This document shows positions 54,005-64,000 of a stretch of 64,000 bases of DNA, one piece after another. Source of the DNA: Nymphalis io (taxonomy: Eukaryota > Arthropoda > Insecta > Lepidoptera > Nymphalidae); NCBI RefSeq assembly GCF_905147045.1, contig NC_065902.1:8191377-8255376 (forward strand), in the 5' to 3' direction. The notes beneath the pieces are model-generated. The model did no database searches. It was given only the letters and a program-made list of their open reading frames with translations, and was not told where the DNA came from. Position 1 is the stretch's first letter; each line of letters begins with the position of its first letter. The position numbers were made by a program, and so were the translations under genes.

Positions 54005-54425
54005 GCTTGCAACAGATGTCTTGGTTAGAGGTCTTGTCCGACTTCACGGACTAGGATCTTCCTCTCCGCATTCTACGCGGGGCGCGCCTCCAACGTATGC
54101 TGAGCGGTGTCCAGGTCCGCGCCACAGTGGTGGCACATCACCGTCGATTCGCGTCCGATCTTAGACAGGTATTCTCCAAAACAAGCCTAACCGGTCATTA
54201 CCTTCGTAACTCGGAAGGTGACTCGTCGCTTTCGTTTCATCCAGGCTTCGAAGGCTGGCAGAATCGCTTCGAAGGCTGGCAGGATCGCTTCGAAGGCTAG
54301 CAGAATCGCTCTGACGACGTGTTTGCGCGTACCGTTCTTCCCAGAGGCGATCGCGCCACGTTGCAAGAGCCCTCCAATGTTCCCACCTCAATGTCTCAAT
54401 TACTGTGCCACCTCGCCTGTTCAAT
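54005..54425 (-). pseudogene. LINE ORF2 C-terminal zinc-knuckle fragment (R1-like), broken
   Basis: On the minus strand one frame reads a helix-like segment containing EAILPAFEAWMKRKRRVTF, then ACFGEYLSKIGRESTVMCHH, CGADLDTAQHTLEARPA and KILVREVGQDL. CHHC followed by D.AQHTLE matches the C-x2-C-x7-8-H-x4-C knuckle near the C-terminus of R1-like LINE proteins, with the last Cys replaced by Arg. Two in-frame stops occur (before ACFGEY, and after ARPA), and another follows GQDL. A 21-bp unit is present three times (plus strand about 54245-54305), adding residues in register. Only the C-terminus survives. The 87-codon minus-strand frame with SLRSDSASLR repeats is the out-of-phase shadow. Confidence 0.75.
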
Positions 54426-54429
54426 ATAA

Positions 54430-54715
54430 TTATGAGTACTTATAAATAATATTCATAGTTTAAACATAAGTATATGAATTACATGAAAGCTTTGATATAA
54501 GTTCGATTACGTCAAACTTATTTAACTGCATAGATATTTCATTAAAATGAAAACGAGCCAAAAGCCATTTAATGCAACAGCATAAGTCCCTCGGAAAATA
54601 ATGTATTAGTTTCACATTTTCAATAAATACTCATAATTTAAGCATGAAACAAAACTTTAACAAATTTATTATAATACTTATTTATTATAATAATAGTGAA
54701 GTTTTTTTTTAAATC
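54430..54715. other. AT-rich sequence, no gene seen
   Basis: No recognised repeat or open frame. Confidence 0.45.
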
Positions 54716-54717
54716 AA

Positions 54718-54850
54718 ATTTGAAATATACTTTATTCAAGTAAGGCCCTTGTAAGCGTTTTAAAGCATCAATTTGAAAGATTAAAATGTAAAGCTGCACA
54801 GTTACGAAAAAAAACTAAAAACCCTAACAGAATAAAGTATAAATGTTAAT
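54718..54850 (-). repeat. LINE 3'-end-like fragment (ACTTTATTCAAG)
   Basis: ATTTGAAATATACTTTATTC, AAGTAAGGCCCTTGTAAGCG and TTTTAAAGCATCAATTTGAA resemble the fragment at 45562. On the minus strand it would end CTTGAATAAAGTATATTTCA. The LINE family is not named. Confidence 0.4.
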
Positions 54851-54859
54851 AGAAAACAT

Positions 54860-56825
54860 CTAAGTCCGTGACATACATAAAAATATAACTTCCTCTTTTT
54901 CTAAGTCGAATTCACAAACACACTTAATTCCGAAAACGATACATACTTTATCGTATATAGTTTTAGTTTTATACGTCTCGTGTTAAATTAAAATAACAAA
55001 AAGTCGCTCGAGTAGGTCGTGTATGCGATAAACATACCAAACAATGCAGAAAACAGTACAATACTAAACTCTAATCACGACTTCCGAGTTAGCTAGCTAG
55101 CCGGAACATTCAAATAGATTACACGCACGTTAGCCAACGTTGTATGCAGTTAATTGTACGAGTTGGCAACTACGTCTTAAAATGTTGGCCCCTTTTACTA
55201 AGTTTCTGGAAAAGATTGTCCTGCGGGTTTTATCTTTAGTCTATTGTTTTTTTCCGTAAATTGAAAAGACAAAAAACAGTGAAGAAAGAAACAAGCAAAC
55301 AGACAGTATCTCTTACGTTACTCATAGTCTGATTTATATTTCTCAAGAAAACTTTACCACGTTTTAAACAAGATTTTTACAAATGTAAACATACTCTCTG
55401 AAGGTGAAGTTTTAAATGTTGCAAATTAAATTGGGTTTCAGCGTTATCTTGAAAAAGTTTGGCTTTGGACGTAATTTAATATCCTTGGGAGTTGTTATCT
55501 TCGCCCTGACCCAATGTGCTTGTAAAATTAATTTTCAGTTTTACATCTGTGTATGTTTAAAGAACTAACTTTTAAAGTTATATTTATGGTACTCGGGTTT
55601 TTACCGCGATCCTACCGTTTTATTATTTTGGACGATGTTTTAATGGAGTTGCGTGTCAGGTCGTATTAATTACAGATGCAATCGATGTAAATTAAAATGT
55701 AGTCTCTTTTTAAGAATTAAAAAAATATTTTATTTAAAAATAGGCGGCTTTAAATATTTGCCTGAACGTACATCTCAAATAAAACTTAATAATGTCAATA
55801 CCAATTAAATTAAAATGGCACCACATTGGAGCCACATTGAACCCAACGCAAAAAGAATCATCGGTTCGAAAACAAAAAAAAAATGCCTTTGATTTTGATG
55901 TGCTCTTTCCGAATTTCTACCTCGTATCTTTACCGTTGGCGTAACCATATTCGAAAAATGACTCTAAACAACAATTTTTTTACGAGTAAAACGGGTACAA
56001 CATTTCGGAAAGCTTACCAGGTAAAACTACCAAATGATTATACTATAAGACGTTTTTCACAACATGTACAACGACTTACATATTAAATTATGATATTATA
56101 TATATAACTTATATATATGATTTGCATATTAAATTATTATTATAATTATATTAGTTTACGGTCAAACGTTACAATATTTGTATATTAGTTATTGTCGTTT
56201 AAACCGATATTCATAAAACAAAAGAGATTTTATATCCCTTTGTAATATTAGACATTTATCTCCGACCTCGTCTTAATATGTATTAATTTATTACGGAGAC
56301 GAATACTTTACGAATTAATGCTAACGCGAGTTTTTCTATATCTACAAATTCAACATATATTTTTTTTATTTTGATAGTTATGCCAGCATTCGGTTTTTGA
56401 CCAATTTCTCACTAACTATTATGAATTTGAAAGTTCTGTGTCAACCGGAATAATAATTAATTAGTACATGAATTCTGGTAAAAACATAATATTAATGTTA
56501 ATTTATAAAATCATTTAAAAATAATAGCTATTTTAAAAATTGTGTTAATAATTATTCGGGTCACAAATGTAAATTATATTTAAGCTTATATATTTCACCT
56601 TTTTCAATTACCGTAATGCGCCCAAAAGTTCGTAAGGCCTGTACTCGGACAAGCCGTTTAGGGTCTGTTGGAAAGCCGGAAAAGCGACGATCTATCACCG
56701 AGAGTTACTGCATCCTCACAGCAATATAGTCGAAACCCCACGCGATGTCTTTTAATACATATGTTTTTCTTAATCTTTATTATACTGACTGAATTTAAAA
56801 CGAAATCTTATATAGAACACGATCA
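54860..56825. other. AT-rich sequence, no gene seen
   Basis: Frames at 55883-56086 and 56668-56877 (67-69 codons) have no recognisable motif and sit in AT-rich DNA. No host gene is supported. Confidence 0.5.
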
Positions 56826-56831
56826 AGAAAT

Positions 56832-56960
56832 CTACACTAATATTATAAATGCGTCAGTAAATCTGTATGTCAACTGAATCGATTTTGATGAAAAATTCAA
56901 AAGCTTGAAAGGAAGACAAAGGCTTTTTATAAACCTAACACCAACACCAGGTCGAAGTCA
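56832..56960 (+). repeat. Dispersed repeat fragment (ACTAATATTATAAATGCG)
   Basis: CTACACTAATATTATAAATG, CGTCAGTAAATCTGTATGTC, AACTGAATCGATTTTGATGA and AAAATTCAAAAGC carry the familiar start and 'aaccgattttgatgaaa' phrase of high-copy lepidopteran repeats. Confidence 0.45.
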
Positions 56961-57169
56961 CAGGTTAAAACTTGTATTAAATGAATAAAAAATTAATGCC
57001 AAAGTGGCACCTCCAACATATCTTTTTTATCCTGTCATTGTCACTTGTCTGCACTCAGCACTCAAAGTAAGTCAATAGTAAAAGAAACGTATGATTGCCG
57101 TTAAAACCTGAATCGTTACTTCTATATCTAGTCATATAATAAAGCAGTAATATAATAATAATTCTCTTC

Positions 57170-58776
57170 AAGATCGGATAAACCCATGGGAATCAGTATT
57201 GATGACCAGCGCGCCCCTCTTATGCGCCATTACTCCGAGGAGCTCCCGGTCGTTGACCAAGGAGAGATTAGGGCGGCTCTAGAACAGCTTAAAAACAACA
57301 AAGCTCCGGGAGATGACGGAATCACAACAGAGTTGCTTAAGGCAGGCGGGACTCCGGTCCTGAAAGAGCTAGCAAGCCTCTTTAATTCCGTCATCCAACA
57401 TGGCAAGACCCCGGAAACGTGGAGCGGGAGTGAGGTGGTACTGTTTTTCAAGAAAGGTGATAAAACCCTCTTGAAAAACTACAGACCAATCTCCCTCCTG
57501 AGTCACGTGTATAAGCTGTTCTCAAGAGTCGTCACGAACCGTCTCGCCAGACGACTTGACGAGTTCCAGCCCCCAGAGCAAGCCGGCTTTCGATCAGGCT
57601 ACAGCACCGTGGACCACATCCATACTGTTCGGCAGATAGTGCAGAAGACCGAAGAGTACAATCAGCCGCTGTGTATGGCATTTGTGGACTACGAGAAAGC
57701 CTTCGACTCCATCGAAACCTGGGCAGTGCTCGACTCATTGCAGAGATGCGATATGACATTGGAGATATATCGAGGTACTGAGATGTCTGTACAACGCCGC
57801 TACAATGACTGTCCACATCCAGGACTGTAAGACGAAGGCGATCCAATTGCGTAGAGGGGTGAGACAGGGGGATGTAATATCCCCGAAACTGTTCACCAAC
57901 GCGTTGGAAGACGTTTTCAAAACGCTGGATTGGACTAGGTATGGAGTCAATGTAAACGGCGAGTACATCTCACACCTTCGATTTGCCGACGATATCGTCA
58001 TCATAGGAGAGTCGCTGGAACAACTCACCGAAATGCTGCGTAGCCTAGGCGAGTCTTCCCGGTGTGTCGGTCTCGGTATGAACTTGGACAAGACCAAGGT
58101 CATGTTCAATAGGCATGTCGTGCCGGGACCGATATACGTCGAGAGGAAACCTCTCGAAGTTGTTAGTGAATATACCTACCTAGGACAGATAATACAAGTC
58201 GGTAGGAACAACTTCGAGAAGGAAGCCGATCGAAGAATTCGCTTGGGATGGGCAGCATTTGGCAACCTTCGTCAAGTCCTCAAGTCGTCTATACCGCAAT
58301 GTTTGAAGACGAAAGTCTTCAACCAATGCGTCTTACCTGCCATGACATACGGTGCCGAAACGTGGACACTAACTGCGGGACTAGTCCACAAATTCAAAGT
58401 CGCTCAGCGTGCTATGGAGCAAGCTATGCTCGGAGTATCTTTGAAGGATAAGATCAGAAATGAGATTATCCGGAAAAGAACCGGAGTCACCGACATAGCT
58501 TGCAAAATTAGCAGGCTGAAGTGGCAGTGGGCTGGTCACATATGTCGTAGGACCGATGGCCGTTGGAGCAGACGAGTCCTAGAGTGGAGACCGCGAATCG
58601 GCAAGCGCAGCGTAGGGCGCCCTCCAGCCAGGTGGACCGACGACCTTAAGAAGGTGGCGGGCACCAACTGGATGCGGAAGGCGGAGGACAGGGAGCTTTG
58701 ACGCACCTTGGGAGAGGCCTATGTTCAGCAGTGGACAACGATTGGCTGTTGATTGATTGATAATAATAATAATAAT
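57170..58776 (+). mobile_element. RTE-type LINE, 5'-truncated copy
   Basis: GC-richer unit holding most of a reverse transcriptase ORF, a very short 3' untranslated part and a microsatellite end (TTGATTGATTGA then (TAA)n, about 58748-58776). A short tandem-repeat 3' end instead of a long poly(A) is characteristic of the RTE clade. The 5' half with the endonuclease is missing, as expected from incomplete target-primed insertion. (ATA)-rich sequence on both flanks (about 57148 and 58762) could hide a target-site duplication. Confidence 0.8.
57186..58752 (+). pseudogene. RTE-type reverse transcriptase, one frameshift and one stop
   Basis: Frame 1 (57186 to about 57750): LEQLKNNKAPGDDGITTELL, TPETWSGSEVVLFFKKGDKT, NYRPISLLSHVYKLFSRVVT, EQAGFRSGYSTVDHIHTV and motif A FVDYEKAFDSIETWAVL with the first catalytic Asp. 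A net one-base shift near 57750-57757 moves the frame. Frame 2 (to 58698): RRGVRQGDVISPKLFTNALE (motif B), motif C LRFADDIVIIGES with the Asp pair, GMNLDKTKVMF, EYTYLGQIIQ, the thumb-like QCVLPAMTYGAETWTL, and the C-terminal WQWAGHICRRTDGRWS and GRPPARWTDDLKKVAG. A TGA at 58699-58701 stands where the family normally has Trp. The frame continues through GEAYVQQWTTIG to TGA at 58750-58752. All polymerase motifs are present but the reading frame is broken, so the product is inactive as it stands. Confidence 0.9.
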
Positions 58777-59037
58777 ATCCTGGGACATTTTTCACACACG
58801 GCCATCTGATCCCAAATTAAGCTTATACAAAGCTTGTGCTACCAGACAACCGCTTATACTACCTATACTACTTTTCTTTTGTAAATACATACTTATATAG
58901 ATAATTACACCCAAACTCAGGACAAACAGACATGTTCATGCACACAAATGTCTGTCCTGGGTGGGAATCGAACCCACAACCTTCGGCGTAAAAGGCAAGT
59001 ATCTACCAACTACGCCAACCAGCTCGTCAAAGCAGTA
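58770..59037 (-). mobile_element. SINE-C, full-length copy, tail to tail with the RTE LINE
   Basis: On the minus strand: GACGAGCTGGTTGGCGTAGT (A-box region), GGTTGTGGGTTCGATTCCCA (B box GGTTCGATTCC), CCCAGGACAGACATTTGTGT, AACATGTCTGTTTGTCCTGA, GTAATTATCTATATAAGTAT, GGGATCAGATGGCCGTGTGT and GAAAAATGTCCCAGGATATT, then (ATT)n shared with the RTE tail. It has the best-preserved tRNA-like head of the three SINE-C copies. The 85-codon minus-strand frame across it is not a gene. Confidence 0.85.
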
Positions 59038-59039
59038 GG

Positions 59040-59705
59040 AGCAAGGTGTCTGTACATTGAATAAATTTATCATTAAATGAGTGCGGTCGAAGTCGCAGGC
59101 GCCTGTCAATATCAACGTTATAAAAATTAAATACTTTTTTTTAATTTTACATGTAGAAATCATGAGTTTGTACGTTTTATTGTTTACCTTCATATATAAT
59201 TAAAATTTATTTCGATATTTGATACATTCAATGTTGAATGTGTAAAAGCATATAAGGCTGCATTGAAAATATAAAACATGTAAAATAAAAACTATATTTT
59301 TATATTAAATGTAAATATTCATTCACAACGGCAAATATAGACTTAATATTGCACGCTTTGTTATTGAAAATGAAAGGTACACGCCGACCGTTGCAAATCA
59401 TATAATATTTATTTAAAAGTAAAAGCCGACATAATTGAAAAAAAAAAAACGGCGACTATTTGAGAAATCTTCCTTCATAAAATCAGTTCATTTTCTTTTT
59501 TAATCATATTCAAAACATTCAATTGAAATAAACTAAATATGACTAACTAATTATTTTAGCATACATAAATACATATATTTGTAACTTATATAGAAGTATT
59601 TAATTATTTGAGAATATAAGCTACGTTTTTGCTGGTTCTTCTCGGTAGAATCTATATTAATTTATTCTTGCCAAATTTCATAATCGCTTGTAAGGCTACC
59701 TGATT
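59040..59705. other. AT-rich sequence, no gene seen
   Basis: No recognised repeat or open frame. Confidence 0.5.
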
Positions 59706-59709
59706 TTTT

Positions 59710-59845
59710 TTTATATTTTTGATTATTTAAATTGTTATCTTAAAATTAATTTGTTTTAAAATTTTCTGTTTATCAGCGAAATCGAAGTTTTCTTAAATAC
59801 ATTCATGCTAATGGTAACAAATTTAAGAGCATTATTTAATTTTTG
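59710..59845 (+). repeat. 136-bp direct repeat, copy 1
   Basis: From TTTATATTTTTGATTATTTA through TATCAGCGAAATCGAAGTTT and ATGCTAATGGTAACAAATTT to ATTTTTG. Copy 2 lies 1919 bp downstream with only two mismatches by eye. Confidence 0.95.
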
Positions 59846-59849
59846 ATTT

Positions 59850-61105
59850 ATTTTTTGTAATGTATAATATCGATATATTCGAATGTATCATATTAAGCTC
59901 GAATAAAAATCTCATCATTCTTGAGTTCCAATTTATTTTTAGTTGAACAACATAAATTGACGAATTAATTGAACATAACTTGAAAATGAAAGAAAATTGT
60001 ACAAAGACCTAAATTTACAATTCAATTATAGTTAAAAGAAATAACCTTTCTGAAAGGTTCAAATCGCTTTCATTTAATAGATCGACTAAAATCTGTATGA
60101 ATGCGGTTTTAGGTCTACCTTATATTTTATTTGTTTAAATAAATAAATATAAAAATAATAATAAAATGTTTAAAAACTCATTAAAAAATTATATTTGCAC
60201 AATACATAATTATAATCGTTTTTATTTATATCGCTTAATACAATTTAAAAAACTTGCGAAAACATTACGTGCGCTTCAATGGGAATTAATTGAAAATGAA
60301 GGAAAAAAATGTCGCAAAAGAGAAAATTGCAATATTAAGAATGAATGCCGGTTCATTAAAATGTAGCAAATATTAATTCTGTCATCAAAGAATTCACTCA
60401 TCGCTAATAAATTCCGAGTTCACAAAAGACAAAACTTTACTTTTCCTCTTTGTTAAAATTAAACGCTTTCAAAGAAATTAAGATAAAAATTTGGTATTCT
60501 TTTGAAACACTGCGAGATCTTTTATACGTTTCTGTTTATTTCATGTCTTGTACCTTTTTGTTTTACTAAAATTTTCACTCTTTTTCTTTCATTTTAAAGG
60601 AAAAATATTTAAATATTATTAAATATTGTTTTCATATCAAGTTATTGATAAATTTCTATTCTACGTATTCAAATAAACGCAACTGCGCTTCTATGACGTG
60701 AAAATTGCAAAGTCGGATTTTTATGCGACGTTTATTTATATAACGCTTTAAATACGTGTAACGTTTTAGTGGAATTTTTCTGGCATAAACAAAATTTCAC
60801 TCATGTTTTAATATTAATCATTTTTGATTAGTTAAACAATACTGTGTCTTTTTCTTTCGAACTTCACTACATATGATCACCCGTTAAATATCGTTTATAA
60901 GTACCTAAGACGTTAATATATACTAGCATTACAAAGTTTTATATTATAAAATGTATATTTTTTTCCTTGTCGAAAAATAAGGCGCTCAAAACGTTTTACA
61001 ACAAAATATCCGAGTCAAAACTATCATACTGAACTTTTTGTTGCAGTGTGTGTTATTTCGTTCATAAACGTAAGCGTTTAAGTAGAATCATGCAGAAATA
61101 CAAGA
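59850..61105. other. AT-rich sequence, no gene seen
   Basis: The 66-codon frame at 60166-60366 is Lys/Asn/Arg-rich with no recognised motif; low support. No repeat family recognised. Confidence 0.45.
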
Positions 61106-61107
61106 TA

Positions 61108-61152
61108 TAGTTACCCAGACGGGCTTGCACAAAACCTTACCATCAAGTCGTC
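61108..61152 (-). repeat. SINE-M 5' scrap
   Basis: AGTTACCCAGACGGGCTTGC and ACAAAACCTTACCATCA are the reverse complement of the SINE-M start. Confidence 0.55.
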
Positions 61153-61344
61153 AATGTTAGTCCAAGAATGTGCCATTATTTTCTAGTTTTTGGTACAGCT
61201 AATGCTTAATGCTAATGCAAATAAAACCGTTTAACTTAAGTTTTTTTATTTAATTATATAAAGGTTATGCTCATTGCAATAAAAAAATTATTCTGAAGGT
61301 AAACATTAAATATGATTTATATTTAATTAGATATTTCTCTTCCG

Positions 61345-61560
61345 TTAAATCATGTCAAGTGACTCGATTCGTTCCTGCATTGGACCATCGCATTGCTGCA
61401 GCGGGCTCGTCACGTGCGAAGTGTCACCGACAGGGCATGCAATTAGGCAACGTTTTGTGCAAATAATTACACCAACGGTATTCGCTCCCGAAGTTATTTT
61501 AGCCGTAATCCAGCACAAGCAAGTGTTGATTTCATTATCTTCATGGGACTAAACAGTATA
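61345..61560. other. GC-richer island of unknown role
   Basis: Contains ATTGGACCATCGCATTGCTG, CAGCGGGCTCGTCACGTGCG and ACCGACAGGGCATGCAATTA. A 66-codon plus-strand frame (61352-61552) spans it, with three Cys in the first half but no known motif. No copy elsewhere in the window. It could be a conserved regulatory element or an exon. Confidence 0.2.
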
Positions 61561-61628
61561 ACTTGAATAAATCGTCTGCATACCCGCCCGCCATTCCTGC
61601 CGCAGGAATTTTATTTGACTTAAAATTC

Positions 61629-61764
61629 TTTATATTTTTGATTATTTAAATTGTTATCTTAAAATTAATTTGTTTTAAAATTTTCTGTTTATCAGCGAAA
61701 TCGAAGTTTTCTTAAATATATTCATGCTAATGGTAACAAATTTAAGAGCATTATTTCATTTTTG
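61629..61764 (+). repeat. 136-bp direct repeat, copy 2
   Basis: Same as 59710-59845 apart from AAATAT for AAATAC and TTCATTTT for TTAATTTT. The identity stops sharply at both ends. Confidence 0.95.
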
Positions 61765-61769
61765 CTATT

Positions 61770-62450
61770 TTTTTTATGGATTTAAATGGATTTTTGTAAG
61801 AGGTTATGAAAAATTTAATAAAAACATATAACAGCGTTGTTTAGTGAGAATTTAATTAAACATCAATAATTTGAAATTAGAAAAAGAAAACATAGCATTG
61901 TTTAATTAATCGCTCGCTATATTACATTTATAGGTACGGCCAATTGGTTAACTGTAATAATATTTATTTAAAACTGTCAAGTTCTTCTGCCATTAAAATA
62001 ATATTACGCAGAATAGTATGTTATATTCATTCATATTTTTTTAACATGATTAAAATTACTTAATGGACAATCTATTTGTTGATTACTATTTATCTATTTT
62101 CGCTCTCATTTAGACAACGTGTATGCCAAAAAGCCTGATGATTGGTTGAGCAGTCAAGACGTAAAAGCATAACAAACAATAAACTCACTATCGCAATTAT
62201 GATATAAATTGGAACGATACGATTTTTAATCTATTTGGTGTCGTAGTGGAAAATATTTTCAAGAATGTATGGCGAAAGTCTGCAACAATGTTATTGCTTT
62301 CTTTATAAATATTTTAACGTACTTATATGGTTTTTTAATTACTTATAACTTTAAACAAGATCTCATTGGTAATGCCAGCGTATATAATCATTAAGGCCAT
62401 CATCACCCTTTACCGCAAATATTAGTACGAAGTCGTTGACTTTACATATT
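61770..62450. other. AT-rich sequence, no gene seen
   Basis: No recognised repeat or open frame. Confidence 0.5.
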
Positions 62451-62451
62451 T

Positions 62452-62481
62452 AAATTTTAAAGGTTTAAACCTTTAAAATTT
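62452..62481. repeat. Perfect 30-bp palindrome
   Basis: AAATTTTAAAGGTTT is followed immediately by its exact reverse complement AAACCTTTAAAATTT. No spacer. Confidence 0.95.
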
Positions 62482-62589
62482 TATATACGTTAATAGTACA
62501 ATACGTGTGAGTTTTTCACATTAATATGTGATTTATTTGTTTTGCACCAGGAAGTTATTAATGGAGATTGACTTATAAATAAGTCATAG

Positions 62590-62715
62590 CAAGTATAATA
62601 AATCGCGGCGGTGATCGCAACTGCTTGAACCGACTTGAAAACCGTTCCACGCGAATTGCCGTTTGCCCATCTCACCACCGTTTGCGCCGGCCGTTCCCTT
62701 CACCGTTAAATAGGA
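62590..62715. other. GC-richer island of unknown role
   Basis: AATCGCGGCGGTGATCGCAA, CCACGCGAATTGCCGTTTGC and CGTTTGCGCCGGCCGTTCCC lie in a 125-bp patch between AT-rich flanks. A 62-codon minus-strand frame overlaps it without a motif. It may be regulatory. Confidence 0.25.
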
Positions 62716-62719
62716 AAAC

Positions 62720-64000
62720 TTCTACAGTACCTCTAGCATAAGTAGATAAATTATTGTAGTGAAAAAATCTTGAAAATCTTTCTTGTAGTTTCTGATTATA
62801 TACATCTAAAATATACCTATATTTTTTTAAATAATTACATTGATATCACTAGTACCAGTATAATGAGCACTATTACTATTCACTACATAATATAGATTTT
62901 GATATTGCTGGGATGTGACACCACGTTTCCTTTTAGCTCAATTTCGCTACTTCTCACATTACCGTATTTACTCTCCAAAATACTTTTGCAAAAATAGAAA
63001 CAACAAGAACAGTAAGTGTCCACGTGCTTGAGCGGCCACGTCTCATTGCCGTGGAAATGAGCGGAAGTAAATGTGGTAAAGTTATATTATCCTTTATTTT
63101 TGCTATCGCTATATCTGTCTCTCCTGACATATTTACCGATTTCGGTGATGGTGGCTATTTTTAAAGAACTAGCCAACCGCGTAGAGAATATAATGCAATC
63201 TCATCATCAATACGTCTAATGTATTCAACTTTGAATAAGTTAAAAAGTAATTTAAAAAAAGTAAAATTTATAAAAAATTTAAACTTTTTTATCATTAAAT
63301 ATAAAATGGTCTGCGGAAATGTAGTATAAAATCGAATACCCTACCCCATCTGACCCATTTAACCGACTGCCTTCCTTTTTAAAATAACATAATAAAGGAT
63401 AGATAGTGGTAGGATCTGGTCTCGCACTCCACTTCACACACGGTAAGTGTCACCACGTGTGGAGTATCTGTTTATGTTGTATCGTAACTGAGTGGAGAAA
63501 ATCACATTAGCAATTTTATACGGTGCAGATCAAGGCGGCGAAGCGCGAAACCATTACTAAGATAATTTGTATTCAACCTTCGTCTGCTTTATATTTATAA
63601 TACGTTTATAAACACAGACGATAAAGAAATTACGAGAACCGGGTTGGGAGAAATGCGTATAATGTTTTTGTATATATGCAAATTGGCACCCTTTCATGTT
63701 ATGAAGTCTATTTATTTATTAGACAAACAAAACAAATTACAGTCATGAAAAAAAAATTCTTCAATGAATAAATCCAGTTTTAACTCATAAATTTTCGAAT
63801 AAAACAGGATATCAAATAAATCTTTAATGGAAAAAATATAACTTAAAACTACTATAAATACACACGCTTACGAATACAAAAACATATTCACACATATCAC
63901 ACGCATTCAAACAGACTCATTTATTAGATTCTTATCTCATAATAGTTTTAATTTACTTACTGTCTTCTTAGTTAGTGATTGTGTAATCTATTTTGGTTTT
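62720..64000. other. AT-rich sequence with short GC-richer, E-box-containing patches
   Basis: Two patches hold CACGTG: near 63020 (GTCCACGTGCTTGAGCGGCC then ACGTCTC) and near 63453 (TGTCACCACGTGTGGAGTAT). A third patch at about 63530 reads AAGGCGGCGAAGCGCGAAAC. No gene or repeat recognised to the end of the window. Confidence 0.35.

Noticed and set aside
54161..54424. 87-codon minus-strand frame with SLRSDSASLR repeats, considered as a low-complexity Ser/Arg protein
   Set aside because: It is the out-of-phase reading of the 21-bp triplication in the R1-like LINE remnant. The in-phase reading matches the LINE C-terminus and zinc knuckle.
58936..59193. 85-codon minus-strand open frame
   Set aside because: It spans the SINE-C head, whose tRNA-like promoter boxes explain the sequence.

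Overview
The window looks like intergenic or intronic DNA from a lepidopteran insect, probably a butterfly or moth with a repeat-rich genome. It is strongly AT-rich. It contains no operon-like gene packing, no rRNA, no CRISPR array and no intact host protein-coding gene that I can support. The lepidopteran call rests on family resemblance: several tRNA-headed SINEs, a SINE resembling the Metulj-type repeats described from Heliconius, and non-LTR retrotransposon (LINE) reverse transcriptases of jockey/CR1, RTE and R1-like type. I could not run a species-level search.

Layout: 1-2.1 kb is a repeat cluster with a GC-rich foldback element, a possible MITE and a Metulj-like SINE. 2.1-28 kb is mostly unique AT-rich DNA with scattered SINE pieces, a few GC-richer islands of unknown role, and two splice-flanked open segments that could be host exons. 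A probable solo LTR sits in an AT microsatellite at 28.04-28.42 kb. 28.4-41 kb holds many decayed SINEs, a LINE C-terminal fragment (33.35-33.85 kb, minus) and other dispersed repeats. 41.2-43.8 kb is the most complete mobile element: a jockey/CR1-like LINE with an endonuclease and half of a reverse transcriptase, ended by an internal deletion. 46.7-48.6 kb is a second, older jockey-type LINE on the minus strand, tail to tail with a SINE. 51.5-53 kb is a dense SINE cluster that includes a chimeric SINE. 54.0-54.43 kb is the C-terminal zinc-knuckle piece of an R1-like LINE (minus). 57.17-58.78 kb is a 5'-truncated RTE-type LINE joined tail to tail with a SINE. 59-64 kb is mostly unique AT-rich DNA with one 136-bp direct duplication and several GC-richer patches.

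Functionally this is a graveyard of LINEs and of the SINEs that depend on LINE machinery. Every LINE carries stops, frameshifts, truncation or deletion, so none appears able to move on its own. The SINEs fall into four groups, named here A (tRNA-headed, about 300 bp), B (tRNA-headed, different body), C (tRNA-headed, about 260 bp) and M (Metulj-like). These names are local to this annotation. Boundaries of decayed repeats are approximate, usually within 10-30 bp, and all similarity statements come from reading the sequence, not from an alignment program.
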